Positions 1 to 8,458 of a DNA stretch of 64,000 nt are shown here, piece after piece; within the stretch, counting starts at the first letter, position 1, and every line of letters begins with the position of its first letter. Origin of the DNA: Bog-756 sp963806455 (GTDB lineage Bacteria > Actinomycetota > Acidimicrobiia > Acidimicrobiales > RAAP-2); the NCBI GenBank assembly GCA_963806455.1, contig CAWDXZ010000002.1, positions 62,001 to 126,000 of the forward strand. The letters are read 5' to 3'. The translations under genes were made by a program, and so were the position numbers. The notes beneath the pieces are model-generated. The model worked only from the letters and a program-made list of their open reading frames with translations. It was not told the origin of the DNA and ran no database searches.

Positions 1-514
1 CGGAATCCAGGGTGGTGAGAAGCTGGTCCGGTTGGGAGCCGGGGAGGAGGTCGGTCGCCCCGCTCGAGTCCCCGGAGAACACCGCGTAGCAATACCCCGT
101 CCCCGCCGCCAGACCGGTGAGCGGCACCGACCATTGGTACTCGGTCGTGGTCCCGACGGTGAAGACATGGCTGGTCATGGAGCCGATCGCCGAGGTCGGG
201 TTGACGGGACCGGGCAGCGAGGAGGGCGCGGCGATCGCCGACGGCGACCAGGTAGTCGTGCCGGTGGGGCAGGACCCGTTGGTGGCGGGAGCCACCTGGA
301 CCGAGCCTGGATTACTCGTGGTCGTGGCCCAGTTCACATAGGCGGAGGTCTGGGTGAGGTCGCTCACGTACGGTGCGCGGCTGAGGGCGGCGCCGAACCC
401 GCTTAACGGCGTGACCGGTATCGCCGTGTCCGATGGCGACGCTCCCGCCCGAAACATCGGCCATACGAAGGCGGTCACAGCTGTGAGCACGACCATGACG
501 GCGCCGACGAGCAT
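1..514 (-). CDS. Secreted protein, N-terminal part; purple-acid-phosphatase-like
   Basis: The gene runs off the left edge, so only about 171 residues are visible. From the ATG at 514 the protein opens with a short hydrophobic signal or anchor segment (MLVGAVMVVLTAVTAFVWP), then a Ser/Thr/Pro-rich beta domain beginning RAPYVSDLTQTSAYVNWATT and later VPLTGLAAGTGYCYAVFSGD. That pattern matches the fibronectin-III-like N-terminal domain that precedes the catalytic domain of secreted purple acid phosphatases and metallophosphoesterases. The catalytic part lies outside the window, so the enzymatic role is inferred. Reading frames on the opposite strand here are antisense shadows. No strong ribosome site is visible before the chosen start. 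Confidence 0.62.
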   Translation of the reverse strand, partial: MLVGAVMVVLTAVTAFVWPMFRAGASPSDTAIPVTPLSGFGAALSRAPYVSDLTQTSAYVNWATTTSNPGSVQVAPATNGSCPTGTTTWSPSAIAAPSSLPGPVNPTSAIGSMTSHVFTVGTTTEYQWSVPLTGLAAGTGYCYAVFSGDSSGATDLLPGSQPDQLLTTLDS

Positions 515-1085
515 CCCTGAACTGCTTCGCCATAACCCACCAACCTCCCCACCAAAAGAGCACAGACAATACTGGACCCCGCCGACGTCGGCAATGGGAT
601 TCTCCGGACCAGAGACGGGCGACGCCTGCCCGAACTCCCACCGCTGACGCGGTGCGTGTTATGGCCGTCACTTACCGCGTGCGACGACTCGAACATGGTG
701 ATGGTGACTCGGAGGGGAGGACGAGGTCGACGGTCACCCCGAGGGGGAGCCTCTGCCCCCATCCGATCGGGTGTCGCGCCTGAATGGTCCAAATGTAGGG
801 GACGGGCGCGTTGCCTTCGTTTCGACAGCATGGCGCACGTGGTTAGGTCAGTGTTGTGTGCGGATAGGGAAGGTCGCTGGGCGGGACTCCGGTCGAAGGT
901 GCCCAGATCGCTGCCGGCTCGTGAGCGTTATCTCCGGACGAGTGCGCCGGGCTTCCTACTTTCGGCAAAGACCATGCACGAGCGGAGAAAAGCTTCTAGG
1001 GTTGTGACACGGTCAGCGACACTACAGCGGACTGGGTGGACGTAGCTGCTGGCCTTGGCAGCACCCGAGAACCTAAGGAGTCCCA
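515..1085. other. Intergenic region, no gene recognised
   Basis: This stretch separates two divergently transcribed genes. I see no coding frame with recognisable content. A G/C-rich inverted segment around 735-760 could fold but is not a clear terminator. The end carries the ribosome site AAGGAG at 1075-1080 for the next gene. Confidence 0.5.
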
Positions 1086-1775
1086 ATGGCGGCAGTAATG
1101 GATGGTCCCTCGCACGTCCCCGGCCGTTGGTCGAAGATTGCACCTCTATTCGCAGTTCTATTCGTCGCCTTCGTGGTGGCCAGTGTGTTCGTCACGAACC
1201 CGCCAAATTCCGACGCCTCGCCTATCTCGATCCTTCACTACTACCGGACTCACAAGAATCAAGTCAGCATCTCGGCGGTCCTGATCCCTCCGGCTGTCGT
1301 GTTCGGTCTCATCTGGTTCAGTTACCTCCGCAGCTGGCTCCAGCGCCGCGACGTTGATCATCGATGGGGCACGATCACCTTTGCCGGAGGCATCCTGTTC
1401 GCGGTGACTGGTGGCGTCGCCGGTGGGGCTCTCGCCGCCCTGGGCGACTCCCCTGACCATCTGACGCTCTCCAGCGCCCAGACGCTCAACTATCTCCAGA
1501 ACGACTTGCCCGCGATCCTGAGCTCGATGGCGTTTGGCGTGATGGCGATAGCTGCCGGCATCGCCATGCTGAAAAGCGCCGTCCTGCCGAGATGGTTGGG
1601 ATGGGTGAGCCTCATCCTCGGCATCCTCGGTGTGGTCCCGGTCGGTGACTTCTTTGCCTTGCCAGCTATTGGCGTCTGGACACTCATCGTCGCTGGCGTC
1701 ATCTGGTTCCGCACTGACCCCGAGGGACCCCTTGTCGTGCCGACGAGCAGCAACCTTACTCAGGTGACGACCTGA
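1086..1775 (+). CDS. Polytopic membrane protein, unknown function
   Basis: A 229-residue integral membrane protein with about six hydrophobic segments. The first is near residues 18-36 (LFAVLFVAFVVASVFV), with others near 60-78, 97-118, 145-163, 167-187 and 190-207. The topology resembles small DUF4386-type membrane proteins, but I cannot assign a family. The start is well supported by AAGGAG five bases upstream of the ATG. It stands alone, followed by a degraded region with a transposase remnant. No catalytic motif is visible. Confidence 0.75.
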   Translation: MAAVMDGPSHVPGRWSKIAPLFAVLFVAFVVASVFVTNPPNSDASPISILHYYRTHKNQVSISAVLIPPAVVFGLIWFSYLRSWLQRRDVDHRWGTITFAGGILFAVTGGVAGGALAALGDSPDHLTLSSAQTLNYLQNDLPAILSSMAFGVMAIAAGIAMLKSAVLPRWLGWVSLILGILGVVPVGDFFALPAIGVWTLIVAGVIWFRTDPEGPLVVPTSSNLTQVTT

Positions 1776-2095
1776 GCTTGTAGACCTCCCTGCGCGCGGT
1801 CGGAAATCTCAGCTCTGCCAGGTACTTGCCGAATGCCGCTCGGGGTCCAAGCGAAATCTGGGATTTTGATGTGGTGGCATGTGGTACAGAATCGCGTCGT
1901 TCGCGTCCTGAAGGGTGCCACTTGTAAATCGGGGCGACGGAAACGGTGCGGTTGCCGTCTATGGGACGATCTTTGGCCCGTCGGTGAGTGCTTGCGAAGG
2001 AGGCCAGCGGCGCAGCCGTGCTTTGATCCTCTGATCTGCCGGAGAAGCGCCGATGTCGTTGGCCCGCCGACCGGCGGAGCCGCCGTCCGTCTGGC
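1776..2095. other. Intergenic region next to IS remnant, no gene recognised
   Basis: Open frames here on either strand are Arg/Pro/Ser-rich and look non-coding. The segment lies between the membrane protein and the 3' end of the transposase remnant and probably holds IS flank or decayed sequence. I could not find matching terminal inverted repeats by eye. Confidence 0.4.
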
Positions 2096-2893
2096 TCAGG
2101 CAGCCCTCCGGTAGTACTCGTGGATAAGTCCACCGAGGAGATTGCGGCGCTTGTTCTCGTTCGGCTCGGAGCGTAAGACCCTCAAGGGCGGTGAACCGCC
2201 CGGCGGACTGAGTCCGAGGCCGCGGTGCGGCCGCTCTTCGTTGTAATGCTTCACGTAGGTCGAGAGCAGCTTCTCGAGGTGACGAGCACCCAGCACCATG
2301 ACGCGATCGAGGCACTCCGCCCGTACGATGCGGATCCATCGCGCGGCATAGGCGTTCGCCTTCGGGGCTCGCCAGGGCGTTCGGATGACCTCGACGCCTT
2401 CCGCCTTGAATACCTCGTGAAACAGTGCTGCGAAGCGCTTGTCTCGGTCGTGGACGAGGAAGCGGATCGGCTCCAATCGGCCCTCTCGAGCTTCGGAGAG
2501 GTTGCGAGCGAACTGGGTGCACCAGGCGAGGTTGGCCGGACCTTCGGTCACCCCACCGATCAGCACACGCCGGCTCTGCAGTTCGATGAAGAAGAGCAAG
2601 TGCAAGGTCTTCAGCCGGATCGACTCGACGGTGAACAGGTCACAGGCGATGATCGAGGAGGCTTGGGTGCGTATGAACTGGCGCCAGGTGTCCCGGTGCG
2701 GGCCAGGACGGGGCGGTCAGGATGCGGCGGATGCTCGTTGTGGAGATCTCGTGGCCGATCTTTTGCGGCGCAAGACAACCAGCTCCTGGCGCAACACGAG
2801 CAACTCAAGATCCTTCGAGCGAGAGGACCGGCATGCGAGGAGCAGCAGTCGGAGCACTAGGCGTAGGGAGAGGGTGATCAGGCGGACGGTCAC
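2096..2893 (-). pseudogene. Transposase (integrase-core), deleted and frameshifted
   Basis: The N-terminus (GTG at 2893) has the helical start of actinobacterial integrase-core transposases: LELLVLRQELVVLRRK. The reading then jumps to KIGHEISTTSIRRIL in another frame, and again to TWRQFIRTQASSIIACDLFTV and the rve core down to 2096. That core contains LVHDRDKRF, VIRTPWRAPKANAYAARW and YNEERPHRGLG, so the catalytic-domain landmarks remain. About 80 or more residues that normally link the N-terminal helix to the KIG segment are missing, and at least two frame changes occur. The element is therefore an inactive remnant. The family could be IS481- or IS3-like. Confidence 0.75.
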
Positions 2894-3330
2894 GCGGCCA
2901 GTTTCGCATTCGAGATCAGCGGGGTCCGACCTGGTCAAGAGGTCGACCATGAATTGGCACCCCTTCAGGTCCGGGGGACGGCGATTGGCCGCCTCTACGG
3001 GGCGCCCGTCACCAAGCGGCCCTTCGAGGCCAACTTCTTCGACTACGTCTGAGTCGACGATGGCCGGATCGTCGAGCGGGTTCAGCGGACCGATGTACTC
3101 ACTCAGATGCGCCAGCTCTGCGGCCGAGGTGTGGGGCCGGTCGGACTGGCGACCATGTTCTGGCGTCAGTGAGCGCGGCGTGTTCAACCAACGTCCACGG
3201 GGAGAGGCCCGGTGGGGTGCGACTCGATCCCGCAGGCAACACCGAACCGCTCGCAAGCTCGTTGGCATTTTCAGCGCATTTGCCCTCTCAGCGACTCCGC
3301 CCACGCCCGGGCCAGTGGTAATGAACCCGA
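2894..3330. other. Degraded region, possible 3' end of a lost gene on +
   Basis: No complete gene is present. On the plus strand a frame open from about 2866 to a TGA at 3052 ends with the peptide GRLYGAPVTKRPFEANFFDYV, which reads like a genuine protein C-terminus. It has no start and abuts the transposase remnant, so it may be the tail of a gene disrupted by the insertion. I do not recognise the family. The rest, to 3330, holds nothing I can support. Confidence 0.3.
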
Positions 3331-4041
3331 CTAGCGCGGAGTTTTTTGGAGCAGTGGATAGAGGGCGGGAACGCCGCCAGCAAGTGCGGCCTGCATCTCA
3401 CGGCTGACATCGTCTGCGACTATTTCGAAGAGATCCTGCTCGACACCGTCGATGGCGATCTTGGCGATATCCGCGGGGTTTGACTTGGGTGCGGTTATCG
3501 AAGCGGTCATGTCTGTATCCATGTAACCGACATGGAGCCCAGCCACCCGGATGTTCTGCTCTGCCAGCTGCACGCGCAGTGCGTTGGTCATCGACCATTC
3601 TGCCGACTTCGCGGCGCAGTAAGCGCCGCTCCTGGGGAAGCTGACCCACGAGAGTACGGAAAGGATATTGAGTATCGAACCTCCGCCGTTCGTCGAGATC
3701 TTCGGGGCGAAGGCTCGGATCACCGACAGTGTCCCGAAAAAGTGGGTGTCCATCTCGAAGCGGATCTGCGCTGGATCTCCATTGAGAAGGTCTGAGCCGG
3801 TTGATGAGCCGGCGTTGTTGATCACGAGGGTGACGTCGCCGGCGATCTCGGCGGCGCTGGCTACCGACGCCGGGTCGGTGATGTCGAGAGCTACCACCTT
3901 GGCGCCTGGCAGGTCGACAGCGTCGGGGTTGCGTGCCCCGGCGTACACGGTGGCACCCCGGCTGAGCAGCTCGTGAGCGAGGTGGCGGCCAAGTCCTCGG
4001 TTAGCTCCAGTGACGAGGGCGGTCGATCGGGCGATATTCAT
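3331..4041 (-). CDS. SDR family NAD(P)-dependent oxidoreductase
   Basis: A 236-residue classical short-chain dehydrogenase. The cofactor motif TGANRGLG lies at residues 11-18, NNAG near 75-78, and the catalytic Ser-Tyr-Lys set appears as SVLSW...YCAAK near residues 128-145. Length and motif order fit the family. The start is supported by AAGGAG seven bases upstream of the ATG. It lies just downstream of an efflux pump gene in the same direction with a short gap, so the two may be co-transcribed. The substrate is unknown. Unlike its neighbours it has no frameshift. Confidence 0.88.
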   Translation of the reverse strand: MNIARSTALVTGANRGLGRHLAHELLSRGATVYAGARNPDAVDLPGAKVVALDITDPASVASAAEIAGDVTLVINNAGSSTGSDLLNGDPAQIRFEMDTHFFGTLSVIRAFAPKISTNGGGSILNILSVLSWVSFPRSGAYCAAKSAEWSMTNALRVQLAEQNIRVAGLHVGYMDTDMTASITAPKSNPADIAKIAIDGVEQDLFEIVADDVSREMQAALAGGVPALYPLLQKTPR

Positions 4042-4070
4042 GACGTCTCCTTATGTCTCGGATGAGGGGG

Positions 4071-5535
4071 TCAGGTTGTGGCTGTGGTTGTGGCTGAGGC
4101 TGAGGCCGAGGCTGAGGCTGGTGCGGGGCGAGGGAGGAGGGTGAGGGCGGGAACGATGCCGACGAAGGAGATCGCGGCAGAGGCCCACCAACCATGGCGA
4201 AAGGCGTCGAGCGCTGCGCTGTCGTGCCCCGCTGCGGTGCCGAGCACTGCCACGAGCACGGCCACGCCGAGGGCGAGGCCGGTCTGGCGGATCATGTTGA
4301 TGACCGCAGTGCCGGTGGCAAATGACTGCGGGGGGAGCGAGGAGGCGGCCGTGGCCATCAGGGTCGGAAGGGTGAGGCCCACTCCGATACCGCTCAAGAT
4401 CATCCCGCCGAGTACCCCCGAGACATAGTTGGGTTGGACCGTGATCGCAAGGGCCCACCACGACACTCCGACGCCGAAGACCAGGCTGCCCAGCGCCATG
4501 AGCTCGGGCTGGGCCGTAGCGGGCGATGAGCCGTCCGGCCACGACGAACGCGATGAAGGGGACCATGACCGGTCCGGGTGCGATGGCCAGCCCAGATCGC
4601 AGCGCCGACCATCCCCAGGCGCCCTGCTCCCACAGAACGATCGAGAGAAGCATCGCGGCGAACGATGCCGAGAAGAAGATGGCGACCAGCGACGCCGCAG
4701 TAAAGCTCCGGGAGCGAAACAGCGACGGATGGATGAGCGGAGTGCGGCTCCGAAGGCAGTGGAGTACGAAGAGCGCGATGAGCGCGGCAGACGCGGCGAG
4801 TGTCCAGGCGATGGCGGGTGAGCTCCAGCCCCAGTCGCTGCCCTTCACGAGCCCGAAGGTGAGGGCAGCCACGCCTGTGGTGGCCAGCACGGCTCCGAGA
4901 GCGTTGGGCCGCTCGCTGGGGTGACCGGGTACATGCGGCAGCCGGCGCCAGCCGACGATGAGAGCGATGATCCCGACCGGCACGTTGACCAGGAAGACCC
5001 AGCGCCAGCTCGCCGCGACCAGCAGGCCGCCGACGACTGGGCCCACGGCGGCGGACATGCCACCGACCGCCGTCCAGGCTCGGACGGCACCTTGCTGGCG
5101 CTCGGGCGGGTAGGAGGCGAGAACCAACCCGAGGGAGGTCGGGGTCAGTAGGGCCGCCCCAGCCGCCTGGATGAGGCGAAAGCCGATGAGCATGCCGACA
5201 CTGGTGGAGGCGGCACAGGCGGCGGACGCCGCGGTGAAGACGGCCACACCGAGGAGAAAGGCGCGGTCTCGGCGGTAACGGTCGGCGAGGCGTCCGAAGA
5301 AGACCAGCAGCGAGGCGTAGACGATGGCGTACCCGTTGAGGATCCAGGACAGCTCGCCCAGGTTCGAGGACCCCAGGTCCCGGGCGATCTGAGGCAGGGC
5401 CACGTTGACGATGAAGAGGTCGAGGCTGGCCAAGACCACTCCGGCGCAAGTGATGACGAGCACCTGGCGGGGGGCTGCCTCGGCTCCGGTGGGAGAAGGC
5501 CCGGGACGCTCCAGCCGGTGAGTGAGTTGCGTCAT
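4071..5535 (-). pseudogene. MFS drug-efflux transporter (DHA2/EmrB type), one frameshift
   Basis: The upstream part, from MTQLTHRLERP at 5535, encodes the first 330 or so residues of a 14-helix major facilitator: VVLASLDLFIVNVALPQIA in helix 1, LADRYRRDRAF in loop 2-3 and VFLVNVPVGIIALI. Near 4505-4520 the frame is lost after RLIARYGPA. The rest continues in another frame from MALGSLVFGVGVSWWALAI through MIRQTGLALGVAVLVAVLG to 4071. A single-base indel explains this. The combined length of about 487 residues is normal for the family. It faces an HxlR-type regulator that also carries one frameshift. This could be a real pseudogene or a consensus error. Confidence 0.8.
4076..4125. repeat. Hexamer-like low-complexity repeat
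   Basis: Short units of the form GTGGCT / GAGGCT / GAGGCC are repeated about eight times. In the minus-strand transporter frame they encode the alternating tail ASASASASATTTATT. Slippage in such a tract could change tail length between strains. Confidence 0.6.
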
Positions 5536-5553
5536 TAGACTCACACTAAGGGA

Positions 5554-5571
5554 TTGCATTCCATCATGCAA
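5554..5571. promoter_or_regulatory. Candidate HxlR operator overlapping start
   Basis: The inverted repeat TTGCAT-N6-ATGCAA lies between the divergent transporter and HxlR-type regulator genes. Its right arm contains the regulator's likely ATG (5566). A site at this place could repress both directions. It is short, so chance occurrence is possible. Confidence 0.4.
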
Positions 5572-6067
5572 CCCACTATTTTGGATTTTGTGGAACGTAA
5601 GAGCTTCGCCGACATGCACTGCTCAGTGGCCCAGTGCCTCGAGGTCGTGGGCGAATGGTGGTCGATGCTGATCTTGCGAGACGTGTTCTTGGGCGTGACC
5701 CGCTTCGACGACTTCCAAGAGCGCCTGGGAATCTCCCGCAACATCTTGAACCAGCGGCTCAATCGCCTTGTCGAAACCGACGTCCTTCGAGAAGGTGCGC
5801 TACAGCGATCACCCGCCCCGCTACGACTATCGGCTCACCGACAAGGGCCGTGACCTGTGGCCGGTCCTCACCGCCATGCGCCAGTGGGGCGACCGCTACG
5901 CCGCACCCGACGGGCCACCTCTCCAGGTGACCCACAAGGCCTGCGGCCACATCTCCAACGCGGTCTTGGTGTGCTCTGTGTGCGGCGAGCGCCTCGAAGC
6001 CAGAGACGTCCGCGCCGCCCCCGGCCCAGGAGCGGTCGAGCCTCTCGTCGGGACGACGAAGCCATGA
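5566..6067 (+). pseudogene. HxlR-family transcriptional regulator, one frameshift
   Basis: The first frame gives the winged-helix core: CSVAQCLEVVGEWWSMLILR, FDDFQERLGISRNILNQRL and RLVETDVLRE. Near 5790 the frame changes and continues as EKVRYSDHPPRYDYRLTDKG, the usual HxlR beta-wing and dimerisation sequence. Removing one T at about 5790 restores VLEKVRYSDHPPRYDY exactly. A C-terminal Cys-rich part (CGHISNAVLVCSVCGERL) follows. It is divergent from the MFS gene and probably regulated it. The stop codon overlaps the ATG of the thioesterase-like gene (ATGA at 6064), so the two are translationally coupled. The start at 5566 was chosen over the TTG at 5554. Confidence 0.82.
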
Positions 6068-6891
6068 CGGTCGCCGTTTCCCGCGCCAACCGGCGCTCAT
6101 TCAGCGAGGTGAGGGAGTTGCAGCCCGTCGGGCGGGGCCGTTTTGATGCCGAGGTCGACCCGGCATGGACCATCGGCGGGAAGCCCAACGGGGGCTACCT
6201 CCTCGCCATGCTGGGACGGGCGGCAACGTGGAACAGGACTCACCCGCACGTCATCGCCGCTAGCGCCCATTACCTCCGCTCCCCGGAACCGGGCCCCATA
6301 GCCATCGAGACCGAAACGCTCCGCACCGGCCGCTCGGCCACTCAGGTGCGGGCTCGAATGGCCCAGGGTGAGGTCATATGCGTCGAGGCAGTTGTCACCG
6401 CCTCACGCCTAGAAGGGGACACCCGTTCGTACTGGGACGCCGGGCTGCCCAAAGTGAGTCCGGTCGGCTGGGAGGAATGCGAACGCCTCGTCCCGGTCCT
6501 GCCGACAGGGCAGCCGGTGGCGATCATGGAACAGATCGAAGTTCGCGTAGAACCGGCCACGCGAGGGTTTACCAGGGGCCAGCCGAGCGGCCGCGGGGAG
6601 CTACGAGGGTGGCTGGCTCTGCCGGCCGACGAAGGGTTCGACGCGAACTCGCTCCTGTTCGCGGTCGACGCCTTCCCCCCGGCTGCCTTCGACGTCGAGT
6701 TCGTGGGCTGGGTTCCCACGTTGGAGCTGACCGCCTACGTTCGAGCCCTACCAGTGCCCGGCCCGCTGCAGATTGTGCAACACGCTCAGCTCATCGAAGC
6801 TGGGCGCGTCGATGAGGTCTGTTACGTATGGGACAGAGCCGGCCGACTGGTTGCCCAAGGCACGCAACTGGCCGGAATCCGCCTGGGATGA
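6064..6891 (+). CDS. Acyl-CoA thioesterase-like protein (double hotdog)
   Basis: A 275-residue protein with the layout of TesB-like 4HBT_3 thioesterases. The N-terminal hotdog has TIGGKPNGGYLLAMLGRA and HVIAASAHYLRSPEPGP, followed by the strand TETLRTGRSATQVRARM. A second hotdog has FVGWVPTLELTAYVRALP near the C-terminus, ending VWDRAGRLVAQGTQLAGIRL. Such enzymes hydrolyse acyl-CoA thioesters in the cytoplasm. The ATG at 6064 overlaps the stop of the HxlR regulator; the longer upstream frame is Arg-rich and unlikely to be coding. It is probably co-transcribed with the regulator. Confidence 0.8.
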   Translation: MTVAVSRANRRSFSEVRELQPVGRGRFDAEVDPAWTIGGKPNGGYLLAMLGRAATWNRTHPHVIAASAHYLRSPEPGPIAIETETLRTGRSATQVRARMAQGEVICVEAVVTASRLEGDTRSYWDAGLPKVSPVGWEECERLVPVLPTGQPVAIMEQIEVRVEPATRGFTRGQPSGRGELRGWLALPADEGFDANSLLFAVDAFPPAAFDVEFVGWVPTLELTAYVRALPVPGPLQIVQHAQLIEAGRVDEVCYVWDRAGRLVAQGTQLAGIRLG

Positions 6892-6902
6892 GCTCGGTCC
6901 GG

Positions 6903-6922
6903 CGTGACCTTACGTGACCTTA
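6903..6922 (+). repeat. Tandem decamer CGTGACCTTA x2
   Basis: Two exact adjacent copies of CGTGACCTTA lie just upstream of the tRNA-fragment zone. They could be arm-type protein-binding repeats of an integration site, or chance. Confidence 0.45.
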
Positions 6923-7035
6923 TCGAGAGGGAAGGGGAGGGATCGTGAGGGAACCTGAGGGGATCGCAACGCCGCTACCAGGAAAGTCCTCGGAGAGGAC
7001 CTGCTCAAAACACTGAGAACCGCACTTTCGCACTG

Positions 7036-7070
7036 TAGAAGTCGGCGGTTCGAGTCCGCTCATCTCCACC
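7036..7070 (+). other. tRNA 3'-end fragment (T arm and acceptor), identity unknown
   Basis: A T arm is visible: stem GGCGG (7044-7048), loop TTCGAGT (7049-7055), stem CCGCT (7056-7060). The acceptor 3' strand CATCTCC (7061-7067) and discriminator A follow. The 5' strand GGAGATG needed to close the acceptor is not found within a tRNA length upstream, so this is only a 3' part. Such fragments are left where an integrative element recombined into a tRNA gene. The antisense frame across it gives the SGLEPPTSTV type of peptide, which is a known mis-annotation. Confidence 0.6.
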
Positions 7071-7126
7071 TGAGGGGACTCGAATCGCCCCGTCGTGGCA
7101 TTGGAACCAAGGAGTCTTAGCCCTTG

Positions 7127-7172
7127 TTCGTGGTACACGTGGTACAAGATCTCGTGGTTCGTGTACCACGAA
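7127..7172. repeat. 12-bp perfect inverted repeat with internal direct repeats
   Basis: TTCGTGGTACAC (7127-7138) is matched exactly by GTGTACCACGAA (7161-7172), with 22 bases between. GTGGTACA also occurs as a direct repeat at 7130-7137 and 7139-7146. The cluster sits between the two tRNA fragments and resembles integrase or excisionase arm sites. Confidence 0.6.
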
Positions 7173-7289
7173 AAATGTTCGCACCATTGACAACCATGGT
7201 CAACAACGGCTCACTACGGTCAGCCGCAAACGCCGATCGTCCTGCACATATCTGCAAAGGTGCAGGTGGATAGCTTGAGCCTCCACCTA

Positions 7290-7331
7290 TTGCCAAGGTG
7301 AGGGTCGCGGGTTCGAGTCCCGTCGTCCGCT
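7290..7331 (+). other. tRNA-Gly(GCC) 3' half, likely integration scar
   Basis: The sequence from TTGCCAAGG onward matches the anticodon loop (GCC), variable loop, T arm (GCGGG TTCGAGT CCCGT, 7307-7323), acceptor strand CGTCCGC (7324-7330) and discriminator T of an actinobacterial tRNA-Gly. The 5' half is missing: no GCGGACG strand or D arm lies upstream. Instead there is a 7-bp hairpin (AGGTGGA 7264-7270, TCCACCT 7282-7288). Breakage at the anticodon loop is the usual crossover point for tyrosine-recombinase elements, so this is probably one att end. Confidence 0.72.
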
Positions 7332-7515
7332 CTCGCCGAAGTCGCAGGTCATCGGCCGTTACAACGGTCGAACTCTGGCAGCCGCACCACATTTTTCTGC
7401 GGGTTTCGGCGAGCGGCCGTTGACGCCCTCACCTTTTGCGCGTGATGTTCGGGTCTGCCCTCAGTTTGGTTGACATTCTTATTGTGGGGCGGGGTCCCGC
7501 GGAAGGATGGAAGCC

Positions 7516-7800
7516 ATGCCGAAGAAGTTCCCGGTGGAGTTCAAGCGTGACGTCGTCCGAGTGGCCCGACGGGGTGATCTCTCCATCACCGAGGTTGCTG
7601 TCGATTTCGACGTCTCCGAAGAGTCGGTGCGCCGCTGGATGCGCCAGGCCGACATCGACGACGGCATCAAGGACGGCCTGACCACCGCTGAGCAGGCCGA
7701 GATCGTCCAGCTGCGCCGGCAGAACCGGCGCCTCGAGATGGAGAACGAGATCCTCCGCCGGGCGGCCGCCTACTTCGCCAAGGACTCGCTCCCAAAATGA
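7516..7800 (+). CDS. IS3-family transposase OrfA
   Basis: A 94-residue DNA-binding OrfA. MPKKFPVEFKRDVVRVARRG opens the helix-turn-helix, SITEVAVDFDVSEESVRRWM is the recognition part, and a leucine-zipper-like coiled coil (EIVQLRRQNRRLEMENEIL) precedes RRAAAYFAKDSLPK. Length and motifs are normal. I preferred the ATG at 7516 over 7507, because the GGAAGG ribosome site fits only 7516 and family members begin MPKK. It overlaps orfB by the ATGA junction, so a fused OrfAB would need a -1 slip. Its orfB partner is truncated, so the gene is probably a dead passenger. Confidence 0.85.
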   Translation: MPKKFPVEFKRDVVRVARRGDLSITEVAVDFDVSEESVRRWMRQADIDDGIKDGLTTAEQAEIVQLRRQNRRLEMENEILRRAAAYFAKDSLPK

Positions 7801-7985
7801 TGTTCCCGCTGGTCCAGGACCTTGCCGACGAGGGATTCCCGGTGTCGGTGACCTGCGGGGTGCTCAAGTTCTCCTCCCAGGCCTTCTACAAGTGGAGGGC
7901 GAGGCCGATCTGTGACCGGGACTGGGACGACGCCCACCTGGTGAACGCCATCGTCGACGTCCATACCGACGACCCGGACTCCGAA
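7797..7985 (+). pseudogene. IS3-family transposase OrfB, N-terminal stub
   Basis: From the ATG at 7797 the frame reads the zinc-ribbon-like OrfB start: FPLVQDLADEGFPVSVTCGV, SSQAFYKWRARP and DAHLVNAIVDVHTDDP. It then breaks off where the family continues with GYRFI and the DDE catalytic core. All catalytic residues are absent. The open frame continues by chance into another gene fragment. Confidence 0.78.
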
Positions 7986-8112
7986 TGTCGCGAGCGGGGT
8001 GCTCAGTTCCTGACACCCCCGAAGCAGCACCAGTACGAGATCCGTTGCTACATCCGTGATCCCGATGGTCATCTGATCGATATCGTCCGACACGATGAAG
8101 TGGGCCAGCACG
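7986..8112 (+). pseudogene. Glyoxalase/VOC protein, C-terminal fragment
   Basis: Immediately after the orfB break the same frame reads GAQFLTPPKQHQYEIRCYIR and DPDGHLIDIV. This is the last beta-strand pair of glyoxalase/bleomycin-resistance-fold proteins; the Glu of YEIRCYIRDP and the DPDGHLI turn are typical. No N-terminal half is present. It is a scrap left at a deletion junction. Confidence 0.6.
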
Positions 8113-8458
8113 ATTCCCTCTGGGGGCGTTGGGCGCTCGGGTGGCGAGACCCTCCAGCTCTCGAGCGCCGACAAAGAGTCGGCGCAAAAGATAGCCGCGG
8201 CAATCGGCGGAGCGGCGGTCGTCGCACTCGACAACCGGAGGGCTATGCAGGGGGCCGATGCCGTCTTCCTTGCACTGCGGTGTTCGTGGTGAAAGACGTC
8301 ATCGAGATCGCCGACGCGCTGGGAGACAAGTCTCTCGTCGTTCCGAGCAATCCGGTCGGACTGGACGCACAAGGCAAGGTCGTGCGACTCCTACCGGAAG
8401 GGCAGTCCTCGGGCCAAGTTGTTACCGGGTGGTTGCGCGTTTGGCCGATTGTTAATGC
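8095..8458 (+). pseudogene. NADPH-dependent F420 reductase-like (NAD-binding) fragment
   Basis: Two frames together encode the Rossmann half of an F420_oxidored-type protein. The first reads ETLQLSSADKESAQKIAAAI and AVVALDNRRAMQGADAVFLA. After a frame change near 8290 it continues VVKDVIEIADALGDKSLVVP, SNPVGLDAQGKVVRLLPEGQ and SSGQVV. The last phrase is characteristic of this family. The GxGxxG start is poorly preserved and the C-terminal domain is missing; the next gene starts at 8459. It cannot make an active enzyme. Confidence 0.65.

Larger units (their letters stand above)
7507..7985 (+). mobile_element. IS3-family insertion sequence, 3'-truncated
   Basis: A complete orfA and only the first 60 or so codons of orfB are present, in the standard overlapping arrangement with an A-AAA-TGA slip-like site at 7794-7800. 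After about 7985 the sequence turns into unrelated gene fragments, so about 220 codons of orfB and the right end are lost. The element cannot transpose by itself. Confidence 0.8.

Noticed and set aside
6920..7392. Minus-strand frames with peptides such as ERTTGLEPATLTLA and SGLEPPTSTV
   Set aside because: These peptides are antisense translations of tRNA T-arm sequence and are frequent mis-annotations; the plus strand holds tRNA fragments here.
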